Part shown: positions 42,973 to 50,649 of the stretch, one piece after another
Numbering within the stretch: the first letter of the stretch is position 1
How the letters are laid out: each line of letters opens with the position of its first letter
Source of the DNA: JANQMY01 sp965227095
GTDB lineage: Bacteria > Pseudomonadota > Alphaproteobacteria > JANQMY01
Assembly: GCA_965227095.1 (NCBI GenBank)
Contig: CBDDFL010000001.1
Span: 124,001-188,000 of the forward strand
Length of the DNA stretch: 64,000 nucleotides
Reading direction: 5' to 3'
The notes under the pieces: generated by a model
The model's database searches: none
Told to the model about the DNA's origin: nothing
Seen by the model: the letters and a program-made list of their open reading frames with translations, nothing else
Made by a program: the position numbers and the translations under genes

Positions 42973-42998
42973 TATTGCATGTTACTTAACATGCAATA
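42973..42998. promoter_or_regulatory. 26-bp palindromic operator between GST and TetR genes
   Basis: TATTGCATGTTA (42973-42984) and TAACATGCAATA (42987-42998) are perfect 12-bp inverted arms around CT. They lie 28 bp from the GST start and 43 bp from the TetR start, an ideal place for a TetR dimer or pair of dimers that controls both divergent genes. Confidence 0.85.
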
Positions 42999-43041
42999 CA
43001 TTAGAGATGTCGGAGAGCCGGAAGTCAAGACAGGAGGCCTC

Positions 43042-43623
43042 ATGCGTTACGCCCCCGAACACAAACAAGAAACCAAGAACCGGATCGTGACCGTTGCCGG
43101 GCGACTGTTTCGCAAACATGGCTATGAAGGGGTCGGCATTGACCGCATCATGGCGGACGCCAAGCTCACCCGCGGCGGTTTTTACGGCTATTTCAAATCC
43201 AAGAAAGATCTGTTCCGGCACGTGGTGGATGCGGAACATGACTTTAACGCCCGCATGGCGGCGCGTGACGGCACCACAAAAGCCGACCTTGCGTCCCAAG
43301 CGGCGGAGATTGTGTCCGGGTATCTCGACATCAAAAATCGGCAGGCTGTCGGACAAGGCTGTACCATGGCGGCTCTATCGGTCGATGTGGCAAGATCCGA
43401 CACCAAGACAAAAAAGGCCTACACCAATTTTATCGAAGACCTGACCGCCCAATTCAATCGAAGCCTGAACGAAGACGACCCCAAAGATCCGCGCGGCCTG
43501 TTGTGCATCGCCATTTGCGTGGGCGGCTTGACCATCGCGCGCGGCATGACGGATGATGACCTGGCGCAACAAACGCTGCAGACTTGCCGCGACCACGTCA
43601 TCCAATTGCTAGAAAACACATGA
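43042..43623 (+). CDS. TetR family transcriptional regulator
   Basis: A 193-residue TetR protein from the ATG at 43042 after AGGAGG. The HTH is in IVTVAGRLFRKHGYEGVGIDRIMADAKLTRGGFYGYFKSKKDLF, read in pieces over residues 14-57. The ligand domain resembles the AcrR/TetR_C group with GQGCTMAALSVDVARSD. The stop overlaps the following D-cysteine desulfhydrase start in an ATGA, so translation is coupled. Controls itself, dcyD and the divergent GST through the perfect 26-bp palindrome. The inducer is unknown; thiol-related or electrophilic stress would fit both targets. Confidence 0.9.
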   Translation: MRYAPEHKQETKNRIVTVAGRLFRKHGYEGVGIDRIMADAKLTRGGFYGYFKSKKDLFRHVVDAEHDFNARMAARDGTTKADLASQAAEIVSGYLDIKNRQAVGQGCTMAALSVDVARSDTKTKKAYTNFIEDLTAQFNRSLNEDDPKDPRGLLCIAICVGGLTIARGMTDDDLAQQTLQTCRDHVIQLLENT

Positions 43624-44633
43624 CCCCAGAGCTTGAGCCCATCGCAAGAGTATCGCTTGGACACTTTCCCACCCCGCTGGAACGGTTGGATCGGCTGAGC
43701 GAATTCCTGGGCGGCCCTGAAATCTGGATCAAACGAGACGACTGCACGGGCCTCGCCTTCGGCGGCAACAAGACCCGCAAGCTTGAATATCTGATCGCGG
43801 ATGCGCGGGCACAAAACGCAGACGCCATGATCACATTCGGCGCCGTGCAATCCAATCATGTGCGCCAGACGATCGCGGCCTGCGCCAAACATAACCTAGA
43901 ATGCCATGCCATTCTGGCGGATATCGTGCCCTATCAAGACCCTGCTTATCGGCAGTCGGGCAACCTCTTCCTCGACCATATGAGCACAGCCCATCTGCAC
44001 GTGGTTCCGCCCGGCGGTGATGCGACCGCAACGTTCAAAGCCATTCTGGCCGATTTAGAGACACAGGCAAAAACGCCTTACATTGTGCCGGCCGGCGGTT
44101 CCTCCACCGTGGGGGCGATGGCCTATGTGTTAGCTGCCTTCGAATTGCGGCAGCAATGCACCGAGCTTGGGCTTACCTTCGATGCAATCCTGCATGCGTC
44201 GGCCACCGGCGGCACACAAGTCGGTTTGACAGTGGGACAAAACAATATCGATGCGGCAACTAAAGTATGGGGCGTCAATGTTTATGACGTAGATGAGGCG
44301 GCGTTCGACGGGAAGCTGCACGCGTTTGCCGCTGAAGCAGCCGATGCCTGGAAACTGGAAAAAACACCGGCCCTGAACATCGTCCACGGATATGTGGGCG
44401 ATGGCTATGGCGTGCCAACGGACGGAATGATCGAAGCCGTCCGCAAAACATTTCAACTAGAGGGCATTCTGCTGGATCCCGTTTATACGGGCAAAGCCAT
44501 GGCCGCCCTATTTGACCAATGCCGAAAAGGTCAGCATGCGGCAACTGATAAAATTTTATTCGTTCATACCGGCGGCGCGCCGGGGCTTTTTGCCTATCAG
44601 GACACATTCACAAACCGCCCAGCATCCGATTAG
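43620..44633 (+). CDS. dcyD: D-cysteine desulfhydrase (PLP, ACC-deaminase-like)
   Basis: A 337-residue fold-type II PLP enzyme. The PLP Lys is Lys51 in FGGNKTRKLEYL, with AVQSNHVRQTIAACAKHNLEC forming the following segment. TGGTQVGL is the PLP-phosphate-binding stretch, and the C-terminal ILFVHTGGAPGLFAY matches D-cysteine desulfhydrase and ACC deaminase. It would make pyruvate, H2S and ammonia from D-cysteine; ACC deaminase activity cannot be excluded. The start ATG is inside the TetR stop (ATGA), so it is translated with TetR, and not with the upstream frame that begins at 43584. Confidence 0.87.
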   Translation: MTPELEPIARVSLGHFPTPLERLDRLSEFLGGPEIWIKRDDCTGLAFGGNKTRKLEYLIADARAQNADAMITFGAVQSNHVRQTIAACAKHNLECHAILADIVPYQDPAYRQSGNLFLDHMSTAHLHVVPPGGDATATFKAILADLETQAKTPYIVPAGGSSTVGAMAYVLAAFELRQQCTELGLTFDAILHASATGGTQVGLTVGQNNIDAATKVWGVNVYDVDEAAFDGKLHAFAAEAADAWKLEKTPALNIVHGYVGDGYGVPTDGMIEAVRKTFQLEGILLDPVYTGKAMAALFDQCRKGQHAATDKILFVHTGGAPGLFAYQDTFTNRPASD

Positions 44634-44702
44634 TCCCTACACTTTTCAGCGCATTTAATGACATCTTTACGTTTAACCGACGCTCAATAAGTTAAGCGCA
44701 GC

Positions 44703-44752
44703 ATGCCCTCGTTACGGTGCAGGTGACACTTGCGCTGTGGGGCGACGGGCAT
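44703..44752. other. Long imperfect hairpin in the dcyD to 188-residue-protein gap
   Basis: ATGCCC (44703-44708) pairs with GGGCAT (44747-44752), and TCG with CGA just inside; an inner stem GCAGG/CTTGC (one G-T) follows. T-rich sequence lies beyond it. It might be a terminator for dcyD or part of a structured RNA. Nothing ties it to a known RNA family. Confidence 0.3.
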
Positions 44753-44905
44753 TTGATCTTTCTACTGACAGTTTTGTTAGCTGTTAGACTTTTTCTCCAA
44801 CCTCCTCACAGCTTATTGGTTTTTTAGCTGCGCCGTCGAAGACAGGACAGCATTCGGCAGAAAAAAGACAATCGCCGACTGCGACGGTTTAGGAGGCGTA
44901 TCTAG

Positions 44906-45472
44906 ATGACAAGAGCAATCCGCACGGACAAAACGCGCTGGAAAACACTTGCAACGACAACAGCAATCGCAACATCTTGGCTCTTCATGGCAAGCTCACC
45001 CGCCATGGCTGCCGCCTGCGTGACGCAGAAAGAAGACATTTCCCTACAGACACGGACGCTGCAAACGGAACTGATGGTTGCCGCACTAAGCTGCAATGAA
45101 GCGGCCCGCTATAATGCCTTTGTGAAGGCGTATCGCCCGCAGCTTATGGAAAGCCATTCGGACATTTCTAACTATTTCAAACGCACGTCGACAGGAAGCG
45201 CAAAAAAGGACACCAACGCCTTCATGACGCACCTTGCCAACGATGCCTCCTTGCGCAGTTCCAAGGATAAGGCTGCGTTTTGCGCGAGCGCCAAAAAGAT
45301 CTTCAGCCAAACCTTGAAGCCGGGCGGCGTGAACATGGCGCGCTATGTTCAGAAAATCGATGCCGCCCAAAATCACGGCATGAAGGCTTGCCAGCGGGAC
45401 GCCAAAGCCCCCGTACCACGCGACAAACCAGGTTCGTCCCGTTTTTCTTTGTTTAAAAAGAAGAGCGACTAA
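44906..45472 (+). CDS. Secreted four-cysteine protein of unknown function (first copy)
   Basis: A 188-residue protein with a long signal region (1-36, ending SSPAMAAA) and a mature part with four cysteines. GGAGGCG precedes the ATG. It shares LQTELMVAALSCNEAARYN, AKKDTNAF, HLANDAS, and DKAAFC with the protein at 45650-46363, and the four Cys are conserved in position, so it is a tandem paralogue. Presumably disulfide-bonded in the periplasm or outside. Alpha-helical, with a basic C-terminal tail FSLFKKKSD. I do not recognise the family, and no function can be given. A strong terminator follows at 45485-45516. Confidence 0.8.
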   Translation: MTRAIRTDKTRWKTLATTTAIATSWLFMASSPAMAAACVTQKEDISLQTRTLQTELMVAALSCNEAARYNAFVKAYRPQLMESHSDISNYFKRTSTGSAKKDTNAFMTHLANDASLRSSKDKAAFCASAKKIFSQTLKPGGVNMARYVQKIDAAQNHGMKACQRDAKAPVPRDKPGSSRFSLFKKKSD

Positions 45473-45484
45473 TCTGGCGTTGTG

Positions 45485-45516
45485 AAATGCCCGGCATTCC
45501 CCCTGCCGGGCATTTT
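45485..45516 (+). terminator. Rho-independent terminator
   Basis: AAATGCCCGGCA (45485-45496) and TGCCGGGCATTT (45504-45515) form a perfect 12-bp stem with a 7-nt loop and then T, 12 bases after the stop of the first four-cysteine gene. Confidence 0.85.
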
Positions 45517-45649
45517 CATGCACGCGCCCTAGAGGGCCGCCCGCAAAAATGATCGCGACACATCACAATCATTCCACTTGCGTTCACACTGTTGCGGACC
45601 TCATAATCTTGGAAAAAGTCTATTTGCGTAACACTCAGAGGGTAACATC

Positions 45650-46363
45650 ATGGCATTGGGGCTAAGAAAACTCATGCTGGGGACAGTGGCAGCGAGTTGC
45701 CTCGCCTTTCCCGCATCCGCTGCAAATTGCGTCGCTCATGGCGAGCGCGAAGCGTTTGAACTGCGTGTGGTTCAAACGGAACTCATGGTGGCCGCGCTCA
45801 GTTGTGGCGAAAGCGATCGGTACAACCAATTCGTGACTGCCTTTAAGGGCGACCTCGCCGGGGCCTATCAGGGCGTGCGGCGCGCGTTCGGCCGCATCTA
45901 TCGCGGCCGGGCAAAAAGTGAGCTCAATGCCTTCAACACGCAACTGGCCAATGCCTCATCGCAGCGCGGCAACAAAAACAAAGCGCGGTTCTGCCAGAAC
46001 GCCTCTTATGTTTTCGACAATACGCTTGGCAAAAGCAGTCAGGACATGGTCGCTTTCGTCCGCGCTCAGCCACTGGGTGACTTGCACGGCTATAGCAGCT
46101 GTTCCGCGAAACCGCTTGTGACGATGGCTAAGCTGAAAGAACGGGACGGCGCGACGACCCATCCCTTGTTGTTTGGCACCGAACACAAACAGAAGCAATT
46201 TGTTGCTGTTGAAGAAATTGCCCAAACCCCTGCGCCCGAGGCCCAGCAGGCCGCTGACAACGGTGAAGGTGAGGAAGAGAGCGGCATGGTCGGCCGTCTC
46301 TTTGGCGGCGGTGGTGGTGACGATGCCCCAGCACGGCCGGTGAGAGGGGGCGGCGCCCCCTGA
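45650..46363 (+). CDS. Secreted four-cysteine protein of unknown function (second copy)
   Basis: A 237-residue paralogue of the preceding protein. The signal peptide ends FPASAANC, and the core follows: RVVQTELMVAALSCGESDRYN, KSELNAFNTQLAN, KARFCQNA and a final Cys in SSCSAK. An extra C-terminal tail of about 65 residues is rich in Glu, Gln, Gly and Pro (EGEEESG, GGGGGDD, PVRGGGAP) and looks disordered, absent from the other copy. An AGAGGGTAAC precedes the ATG. Function unknown. The two genes have separate terminators and probably separate promoters (177-bp gap), so they may be expressed differently. Confidence 0.8.
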   Translation: MALGLRKLMLGTVAASCLAFPASAANCVAHGEREAFELRVVQTELMVAALSCGESDRYNQFVTAFKGDLAGAYQGVRRAFGRIYRGRAKSELNAFNTQLANASSQRGNKNKARFCQNASYVFDNTLGKSSQDMVAFVRAQPLGDLHGYSSCSAKPLVTMAKLKERDGATTHPLLFGTEHKQKQFVAVEEIAQTPAPEAQQAADNGEGEEESGMVGRLFGGGGGDDAPARPVRGGGAP

Positions 46364-46432
46364 CCCCCCGCCCAGAGCCCCTATCTCTCGGGGCTCGAAC
46401 GTCAAGCTTTTCTGGGTGATCGTCACCCAACA

Positions 46433-46464
46433 AAAAAGGCGCTGAGAAAACTCAGCGCCTTTTC
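46433..46464. terminator. Bidirectional Rho-independent terminator
   Basis: AAAAGGCGCTGAG (46434-46446) and CTCAGCGCCTTTT (46451-46463) form a perfect 13-bp stem with an AAAA loop, T-rich on the plus strand and T-rich on the minus strand. It lies between convergent genes and can serve both. Two more hairpins precede it: GAGCCCC/GGGGCTC (46375-46396) and TGGGTGA/TCACCCA (46413-46429). Confidence 0.85.
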
Positions 46465-46484
46465 GTTTGTTCGTTTGACCCGTG

Positions 46485-47552
46485 TTACGGAAGAATGATT
46501 TCCGCGCGACGGTTTTGAGGCTCATCAACGCCTGGGCCTGTTGCGACCAGCGGATCGCTAAAGCCACGGCCGGTGATGGCAATTTCGTTGGCAGGAACAC
46601 CAAGGCGTTCCAGTTCGCCTTTTACAGCTTCAGCACGACGGAGCGACAGTGCATCGTTGTAAGAAGCGGAACCAACCGTATCCGTGTGACCAACCACATT
46701 GAAACGGAGTGGAATGTTTGCGTCCTGCGTTTGAGCAACAGCTGTCGAAATTGTGGACGCTGCGGCGGCACTGATGTTGGACTTGTTGGTGTCAAAGAAG
46801 ACGTTCCAAGGACCAAGATCTTGAGCAACAGGCTCTGGAGCCGGTGCTGGTGCAGGATCGTTGAAGAAGTAGCGAAGACCGATCACAGCGGAGTGTGAGT
46901 CATAGTCCAGCTCGAAATCGCCCGGTACCAGCGACGCATCAATGTCAGCGCCAGAGGTCGCAAAGTAGCGATAGTCGACGAAGGCTTGCCAGTTCGGGAA
47001 CAGCTGATAGCTCAGTCCAGCGATGGCCTGATATGCGAAAGCGTATTTGCTATCGTCCGCGGCTGTTGTCACGACACCAGGTGCAAGCGGATTTACCACT
47101 GCAATGTCGGTATCAATCAAAGCACCACCGGCACCACCACCGACACTCAGGTCCACGCGTTCTGAAAGAGGAATGTCGAACAGAACATTCAGCATTTGAG
47201 AAAATGCGGTTGTGTTGCTGTCGCCATTTACGAAGTTCGGTTGCGTCGCAATCGATCCAACGTTGCTCACGCCCAGATAGCTATTGTTACGATAGCCAAG
47301 TTCGATTTCAAGGCGAAGGGTTTCGTCGAACGCCCAACCGGCAGCCCCCAATCCGAGCCAGCCGGCTTCGTATGCCAGGTCATGGCCACCCGTGGTGCCC
47401 AAAATGTTTGGAATATTGTCGTCATCCAAGAAGTTGGCGCCACCACCACCTTGCAGGTAGAAACCGTTCGGACGTTGGTAATCGTCAGCGGCAGCCGTTC
47501 CGATCATCCCGCCGGCGACAAGCCCTGCGAGTAAAACGCGTTTTAAAGTCAT
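46485..47552 (-). CDS. OmpA family outer membrane protein
   Basis: A 355-residue protein with a signal peptide (VLLAGLVAGGMIGTAAAD), an eight-strand beta-barrel N-terminal domain with alternating Gly/aromatic strands (GFYLQGGGGANFLDD, WQAFVDYRYFATSG, HSAVIGLRYFF), a Pro/Ala hinge (PAPAPEPVAQD) and a C-terminal peptidoglycan-binding OmpA domain. In that domain VVGHTDTVGS and LSLRRAEAV hold the Asp and Arg that bind diaminopimelate. It anchors the outer membrane to the cell wall and may act as a slow porin. A terminator is shared with the four-cysteine gene. Good AGGG near the ATG. Confidence 0.93.
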   Translation of the reverse strand: MTLKRVLLAGLVAGGMIGTAAADDYQRPNGFYLQGGGGANFLDDDNIPNILGTTGGHDLAYEAGWLGLGAAGWAFDETLRLEIELGYRNNSYLGVSNVGSIATQPNFVNGDSNTTAFSQMLNVLFDIPLSERVDLSVGGGAGGALIDTDIAVVNPLAPGVVTTAADDSKYAFAYQAIAGLSYQLFPNWQAFVDYRYFATSGADIDASLVPGDFELDYDSHSAVIGLRYFFNDPAPAPAPEPVAQDLGPWNVFFDTNKSNISAAAASTISTAVAQTQDANIPLRFNVVGHTDTVGSASYNDALSLRRAEAVKGELERLGVPANEIAITGRGFSDPLVATGPGVDEPQNRRAEIILP

Positions 47553-47914
47553 AGCTTTTGCCCTATTTCCCTAACTTTTTTTGAAAACTGAGAGCCAACT
47601 AAGCTAGGGCCCTCCCTCATCCGTAGCCAGCCACGCGGACGGGCTCACCCCTGATGTATAATTAATAATAAGCGGAATTTCGTTTGCCAGGAAAGCCCCA
47701 ATACATACAGTTACTTAAAGTGTTGCATTTTTGTTACGAATCCCTGGCAGCCATTTTATCCCGTCATTTCAGTACGTTAGGAAGAATCGAGGGTTACGCT
47801 TTCCGTTTCACAAATTCTTGCGGCAAATGACCGTAAGAGAGAACGGGCCCGTAGGACGCCCCCTTGGCGTGATTTCTTAACCAAACCAAGGCAACCAAAG
47901 GGGCGTCATGACGC
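47553..47914. other. Intergenic region upstream of ompA-like gene
   Basis: This 362-bp gap holds the ompA-like promoter on its minus strand; an AT-rich tract at about 47655-47672 is a likely place. GCGTCATGACGC near 47904-47915 and ACGCC-N5-GGCGT near 47857-47871 are the only inverted repeats I see, and they may be weak transcription stops for the DUF4332 gene. No gene or known RNA is apparent. Confidence 0.4.
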
Positions 47915-48322
47915 TTAGTAAGTGATTTTCGGATCCAATGTCTTCGCCTGTTCAACCCACTTTTCCACTTGGGATGCAGACGGGACCGCGCGGGTCAGCT
48001 TCTTCTCTTCATTGACCTCGGCCATTTTGGCGGCAAGGTTTTCCGCATTGCGATTGCGCAGCTCTTTCACGGTGTCCACTCCGGCGGCTTCGAGCAGCTC
48101 CGAGTATTCTTCGCCCACACCGGAAATCCGCATGAGGTCCGCCATATTGGTCCATTTCAGGATTTGGCCTTCACCCACACCGGTTTTTTCCGCGAGCGCG
48201 GCCCGGCCCTTCTTGTCGGCACCCGCCTCTAGCAAATCATCCGTTGTATTGATGCCCGCGCTATTCAGCTTCTCTTTGTAGGCAGGGCCGATGCCTTCAA
48301 TCTCATCAATTTTGTATGCCAT
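47915..48322 (-). CDS. DUF4332 (helix-hairpin-helix) protein
   Basis: A 135-residue protein with two helix-hairpin-helix-type segments: IEGIGPAYKEKLNSAGINTTDDLL at the start and ISGVGEEYSELLEAAGVDTVKELRNR later. The GIGPxY and GVGxxY hairpins match the DUF4332 arrangement, where HhH pairs contact DNA or protein. Lys-rich, no signal peptide, likely cytosolic. Probably a small DNA-binding or scaffolding protein; function unestablished. It is in the same direction as the DUF2780 gene 44 bp upstream and may be co-transcribed. Confidence 0.78.
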   Translation of the reverse strand: MAYKIDEIEGIGPAYKEKLNSAGINTTDDLLEAGADKKGRAALAEKTGVGEGQILKWTNMADLMRISGVGEEYSELLEAAGVDTVKELRNRNAENLAAKMAEVNEEKKLTRAVPSASQVEKWVEQAKTLDPKITY

Positions 48323-48366
48323 TTCTATTTCCTCTCAATTGGGGAAGACGCCCAGAATCACGACCT

Positions 48367-48765
48367 TCACTTCACCCCAGGAAGGGTATCAAGTAAAGCA
48401 CTGGCCAGATCGCCCGCGCCCTTCTCCTGCAAAAAACTTCCAAAAACTTCCGCAGCCTGACCAAACTGGCTGGGATCAAGGCCCGTGTCGGACAGCGCGC
48501 CCAGACCACTGATGGTGGAACCGATATCGCCACCAAGGCTTTTTCCCAGTGTGTCGGCCAACCCGCCTAACAAACCACCGCCGGACCCGGCGTCTTGCCC
48601 GCCCTGCAGTAAAGCGGTTGCCCCCGGCAACAGCGCCAAGAGCTGCTCGAATTGCGCGGTGTCCACATTCTCCTTAAGCAGATTAAGAACCGTGCCCATG
48701 AAATTGTTGGCGATGCCTTCATCAACGCCTAACGAAGACACCAAACGCTCAATCAATTCTTCCAT
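48367..48765 (-). CDS. DUF2780-like small protein
   Basis: A 132-residue protein starting at the ATG at 48765 with GAGG upstream. LIERLVSSLGVDEGIANNFMGTVLNLL followed by QFEQLLALLPGATALL and a Gly-rich loop (GSGGGLLGGLADTLG) resembles the DUF2780/VcgC family of small proteins with a Gly-rich centre. No catalytic motif. It lacks a signal peptide, though relatives are often exported. Divergent from the HerA-like ATPase gene over 100 bp. Confidence 0.6.
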   Translation of the reverse strand: MEELIERLVSSLGVDEGIANNFMGTVLNLLKENVDTAQFEQLLALLPGATALLQGGQDAGSGGGLLGGLADTLGKSLGGDIGSTISGLGALSDTGLDPSQFGQAAEVFGSFLQEKGAGDLASALLDTLPGVK

Positions 48766-48865
48766 TTTTGCCTCATCTTTCTGCCAAGCTGTTATAACCA
48801 CTCACCACCGCCAACCCAAGTTCTTCCAATTCGAGTTTTCTTTACGCACATTTTGCGAGGCTTAC

Positions 48866-50341
48866 ATGACGGACCCCACTTCCATCTTTCTCGGCAAAGG
48901 AGATCACCCCCAACATTTGCCCCTGAAATATGCCAACCGCCATGGCCTGGTCACCGGCGCGACGGGTACCGGAAAAACCGTGACGCTTCAGATCATGGCC
49001 CAAGGGTTTTCGAACGCCGGCGTGCCCGTATTCGCCGCCGACATAAAAGGCGACCTGTCCGGCATCAGCCAGAAAGGCGAGCCTAAGGACTTTCTGTTTG
49101 AGCGTGCGGAGAAAATTGGGCTGGATCCATACGAGTTTGAAGGCGCCCCCACCGTCTTTTGGGATCTGTTCGGCAAGAAGGGCCATCCGATCCGCACCAC
49201 CGTCACGGAAATGGGACCTCTGCTGCTGTCACGCTTAATGAATCTGAACGATACCCAAGCGGGCGTGCTGGACATCACTTTCCGCGTGGCCGACGACGAA
49301 GGCATGCTGATTTTGGATCTGAAAGATCTGCGCTCCATGCTGCGTTTCGTGGGCGAGAACGCCAAAGATATCTCGCTGGCCTATGGCAATGTGTCTAAAG
49401 CATCCGTGGGGGCCATCCAACGCCGGCTTCTGTCCCTTGAAGACCAAGGCGGCAAAAAATTCTTCGGCGAACCGGCCTTTGACTTGAGCGATCTCATGCG
49501 CACGGATTCAAAAGGCCGCGGGCACATCAACATTCTGGCCGCCGAAGATCTGATGATGAACCCGAAGCTCTATGCCACGTTCCTGTTGTGGCTGCTGTCG
49601 GAATTGTTCGAGCAATTGCCGGAAGTGGGCGATTTAGACAAACCGAAATTGGTTTTCTTTTTTGACGAAGCGCATTTGCTGTTCAAGGACGCGCCGCCCG
49701 CTTTGCTTGACAAGATCGAACAGATGGTGCGCCTCATCCGGTCCAAAGCCGTGGGCATTTATTTCGTCACCCAAAGCCCGCTGGACGTGCCCGAGAGCGT
49801 GCTGGGACAATTGGGCAACAAGGTGCAACACGCGCTGCGCGCCTTTACCCCGAAAGATAAAAAAGCGGTGAAGGCGGTGGGCGACACCTTTCGGCAAAAC
49901 CCGAAATATGATGCGGCCGCCGTGATCCCGGATTTAGGGATTGGCGAAGCGCTGGTGTCCACACTTGAAAAAAAGGGCCGCCCGTCCATGGTGGACCGGA
50001 CGCTGATCCGACCACCGGCGTCCCGCATGGGACCCGCCAAACCAGGCGAGCGCAACGCCATCATTCAGGCAAGCGACGTCTACGGACAATACGAAGAACG
50101 GATCGACCGTAAATCCGCCCATGAAATGCTGCAAGCCCGCGCCCAACAGGCCGAAGAAGACGTTGTGGAAAGCTTGAAGAAAGCAAAGAAGCAACCGAAG
50201 AAGCGCGCGCGATCTTCGCGCCGGCAGTCGGTGGGCGAAACGCTTGCCAAACAAGTGGCCCGCACCTTGGGCTCCACCCTCACCCGCGAGTTGGTACGCG
50301 GCGTATTGGGCAACTTATTCCGTGGCAAGACGAAACGGTAA
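48866..50341 (+). CDS. HerA-like/DUF853 ATPase
   Basis: A 491-residue P-loop ATPase from the ATG at 48866 (GCGAGG before it), not the longer frame. The Walker A is GATGTGKT at 31-38, right after LPLKYANRHGLVT, and Walker B is KLVFFFDEAHLLF. VPVFAADIKGDLSGI and PESVLGQLGNKVQHALRAFTP are diagnostic of the DUF853/HerA-type bacterial group. The C terminus ends in a highly basic stretch (KKQPKKRARSSRRQ) and a helical tail. HerA-like pumps move DNA or proteins in ring form. NurA is not nearby, so the role is open. Divergent from the small DUF2780 gene. Confidence 0.87.
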   Translation: MTDPTSIFLGKGDHPQHLPLKYANRHGLVTGATGTGKTVTLQIMAQGFSNAGVPVFAADIKGDLSGISQKGEPKDFLFERAEKIGLDPYEFEGAPTVFWDLFGKKGHPIRTTVTEMGPLLLSRLMNLNDTQAGVLDITFRVADDEGMLILDLKDLRSMLRFVGENAKDISLAYGNVSKASVGAIQRRLLSLEDQGGKKFFGEPAFDLSDLMRTDSKGRGHINILAAEDLMMNPKLYATFLLWLLSELFEQLPEVGDLDKPKLVFFFDEAHLLFKDAPPALLDKIEQMVRLIRSKAVGIYFVTQSPLDVPESVLGQLGNKVQHALRAFTPKDKKAVKAVGDTFRQNPKYDAAAVIPDLGIGEALVSTLEKKGRPSMVDRTLIRPPASRMGPAKPGERNAIIQASDVYGQYEERIDRKSAHEMLQARAQQAEEDVVESLKKAKKQPKKRARSSRRQSVGETLAKQVARTLGSTLTRELVRGVLGNLFRGKTKR

Positions 50342-50649
50342 ACATTAGCCGCCACGACCGACCGACTTGGTTTTCCTCGGCGCCTGGCCGGCCCCGGCGG
50401 GATCGCAATCCGCGCCTGGTAAAAACCCTACGTTCCCACCTGGATCTCCAGACTGGAGAACGGATATTATGACATTATCTGTGTCAATTGTTTGATTTCC
50501 CGTGTAAGATGTTGTGCACAACAACGGCAGAAAGACGCAACATGCAGAAGACGGCGTCGTCTGACCGGATCTAACCAGATTAATCGGCGCTTTGACGTTG
50601 CGTGAGCGTACCGTGACCACACGGGTCAAAAACACCTAAAGGGTATAAA
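50342..50649 (+). other. Intergenic region upstream of the sulfatase gene
   Basis: This 308-bp gap has two clean palindromes: TCTCCAGACTGGAGA (50445-50459, perfect around a central A) and TGTTGTGCACAACA (50510-50523, perfect 14 bp). They may be operators for the sulfatase gene at 50650, regulator unknown. I see no gene here. A GC-rich pairing near 50380-50400 lacks a T-run, so no clear terminator. Confidence 0.45.

Noticed and set aside
48485..48865. N-terminal extension of the HerA-like frame
   Set aside because: It runs antisense through the DUF2780 gene; the ATG at 48866 has an SD and leads straight into the ATPase fold.
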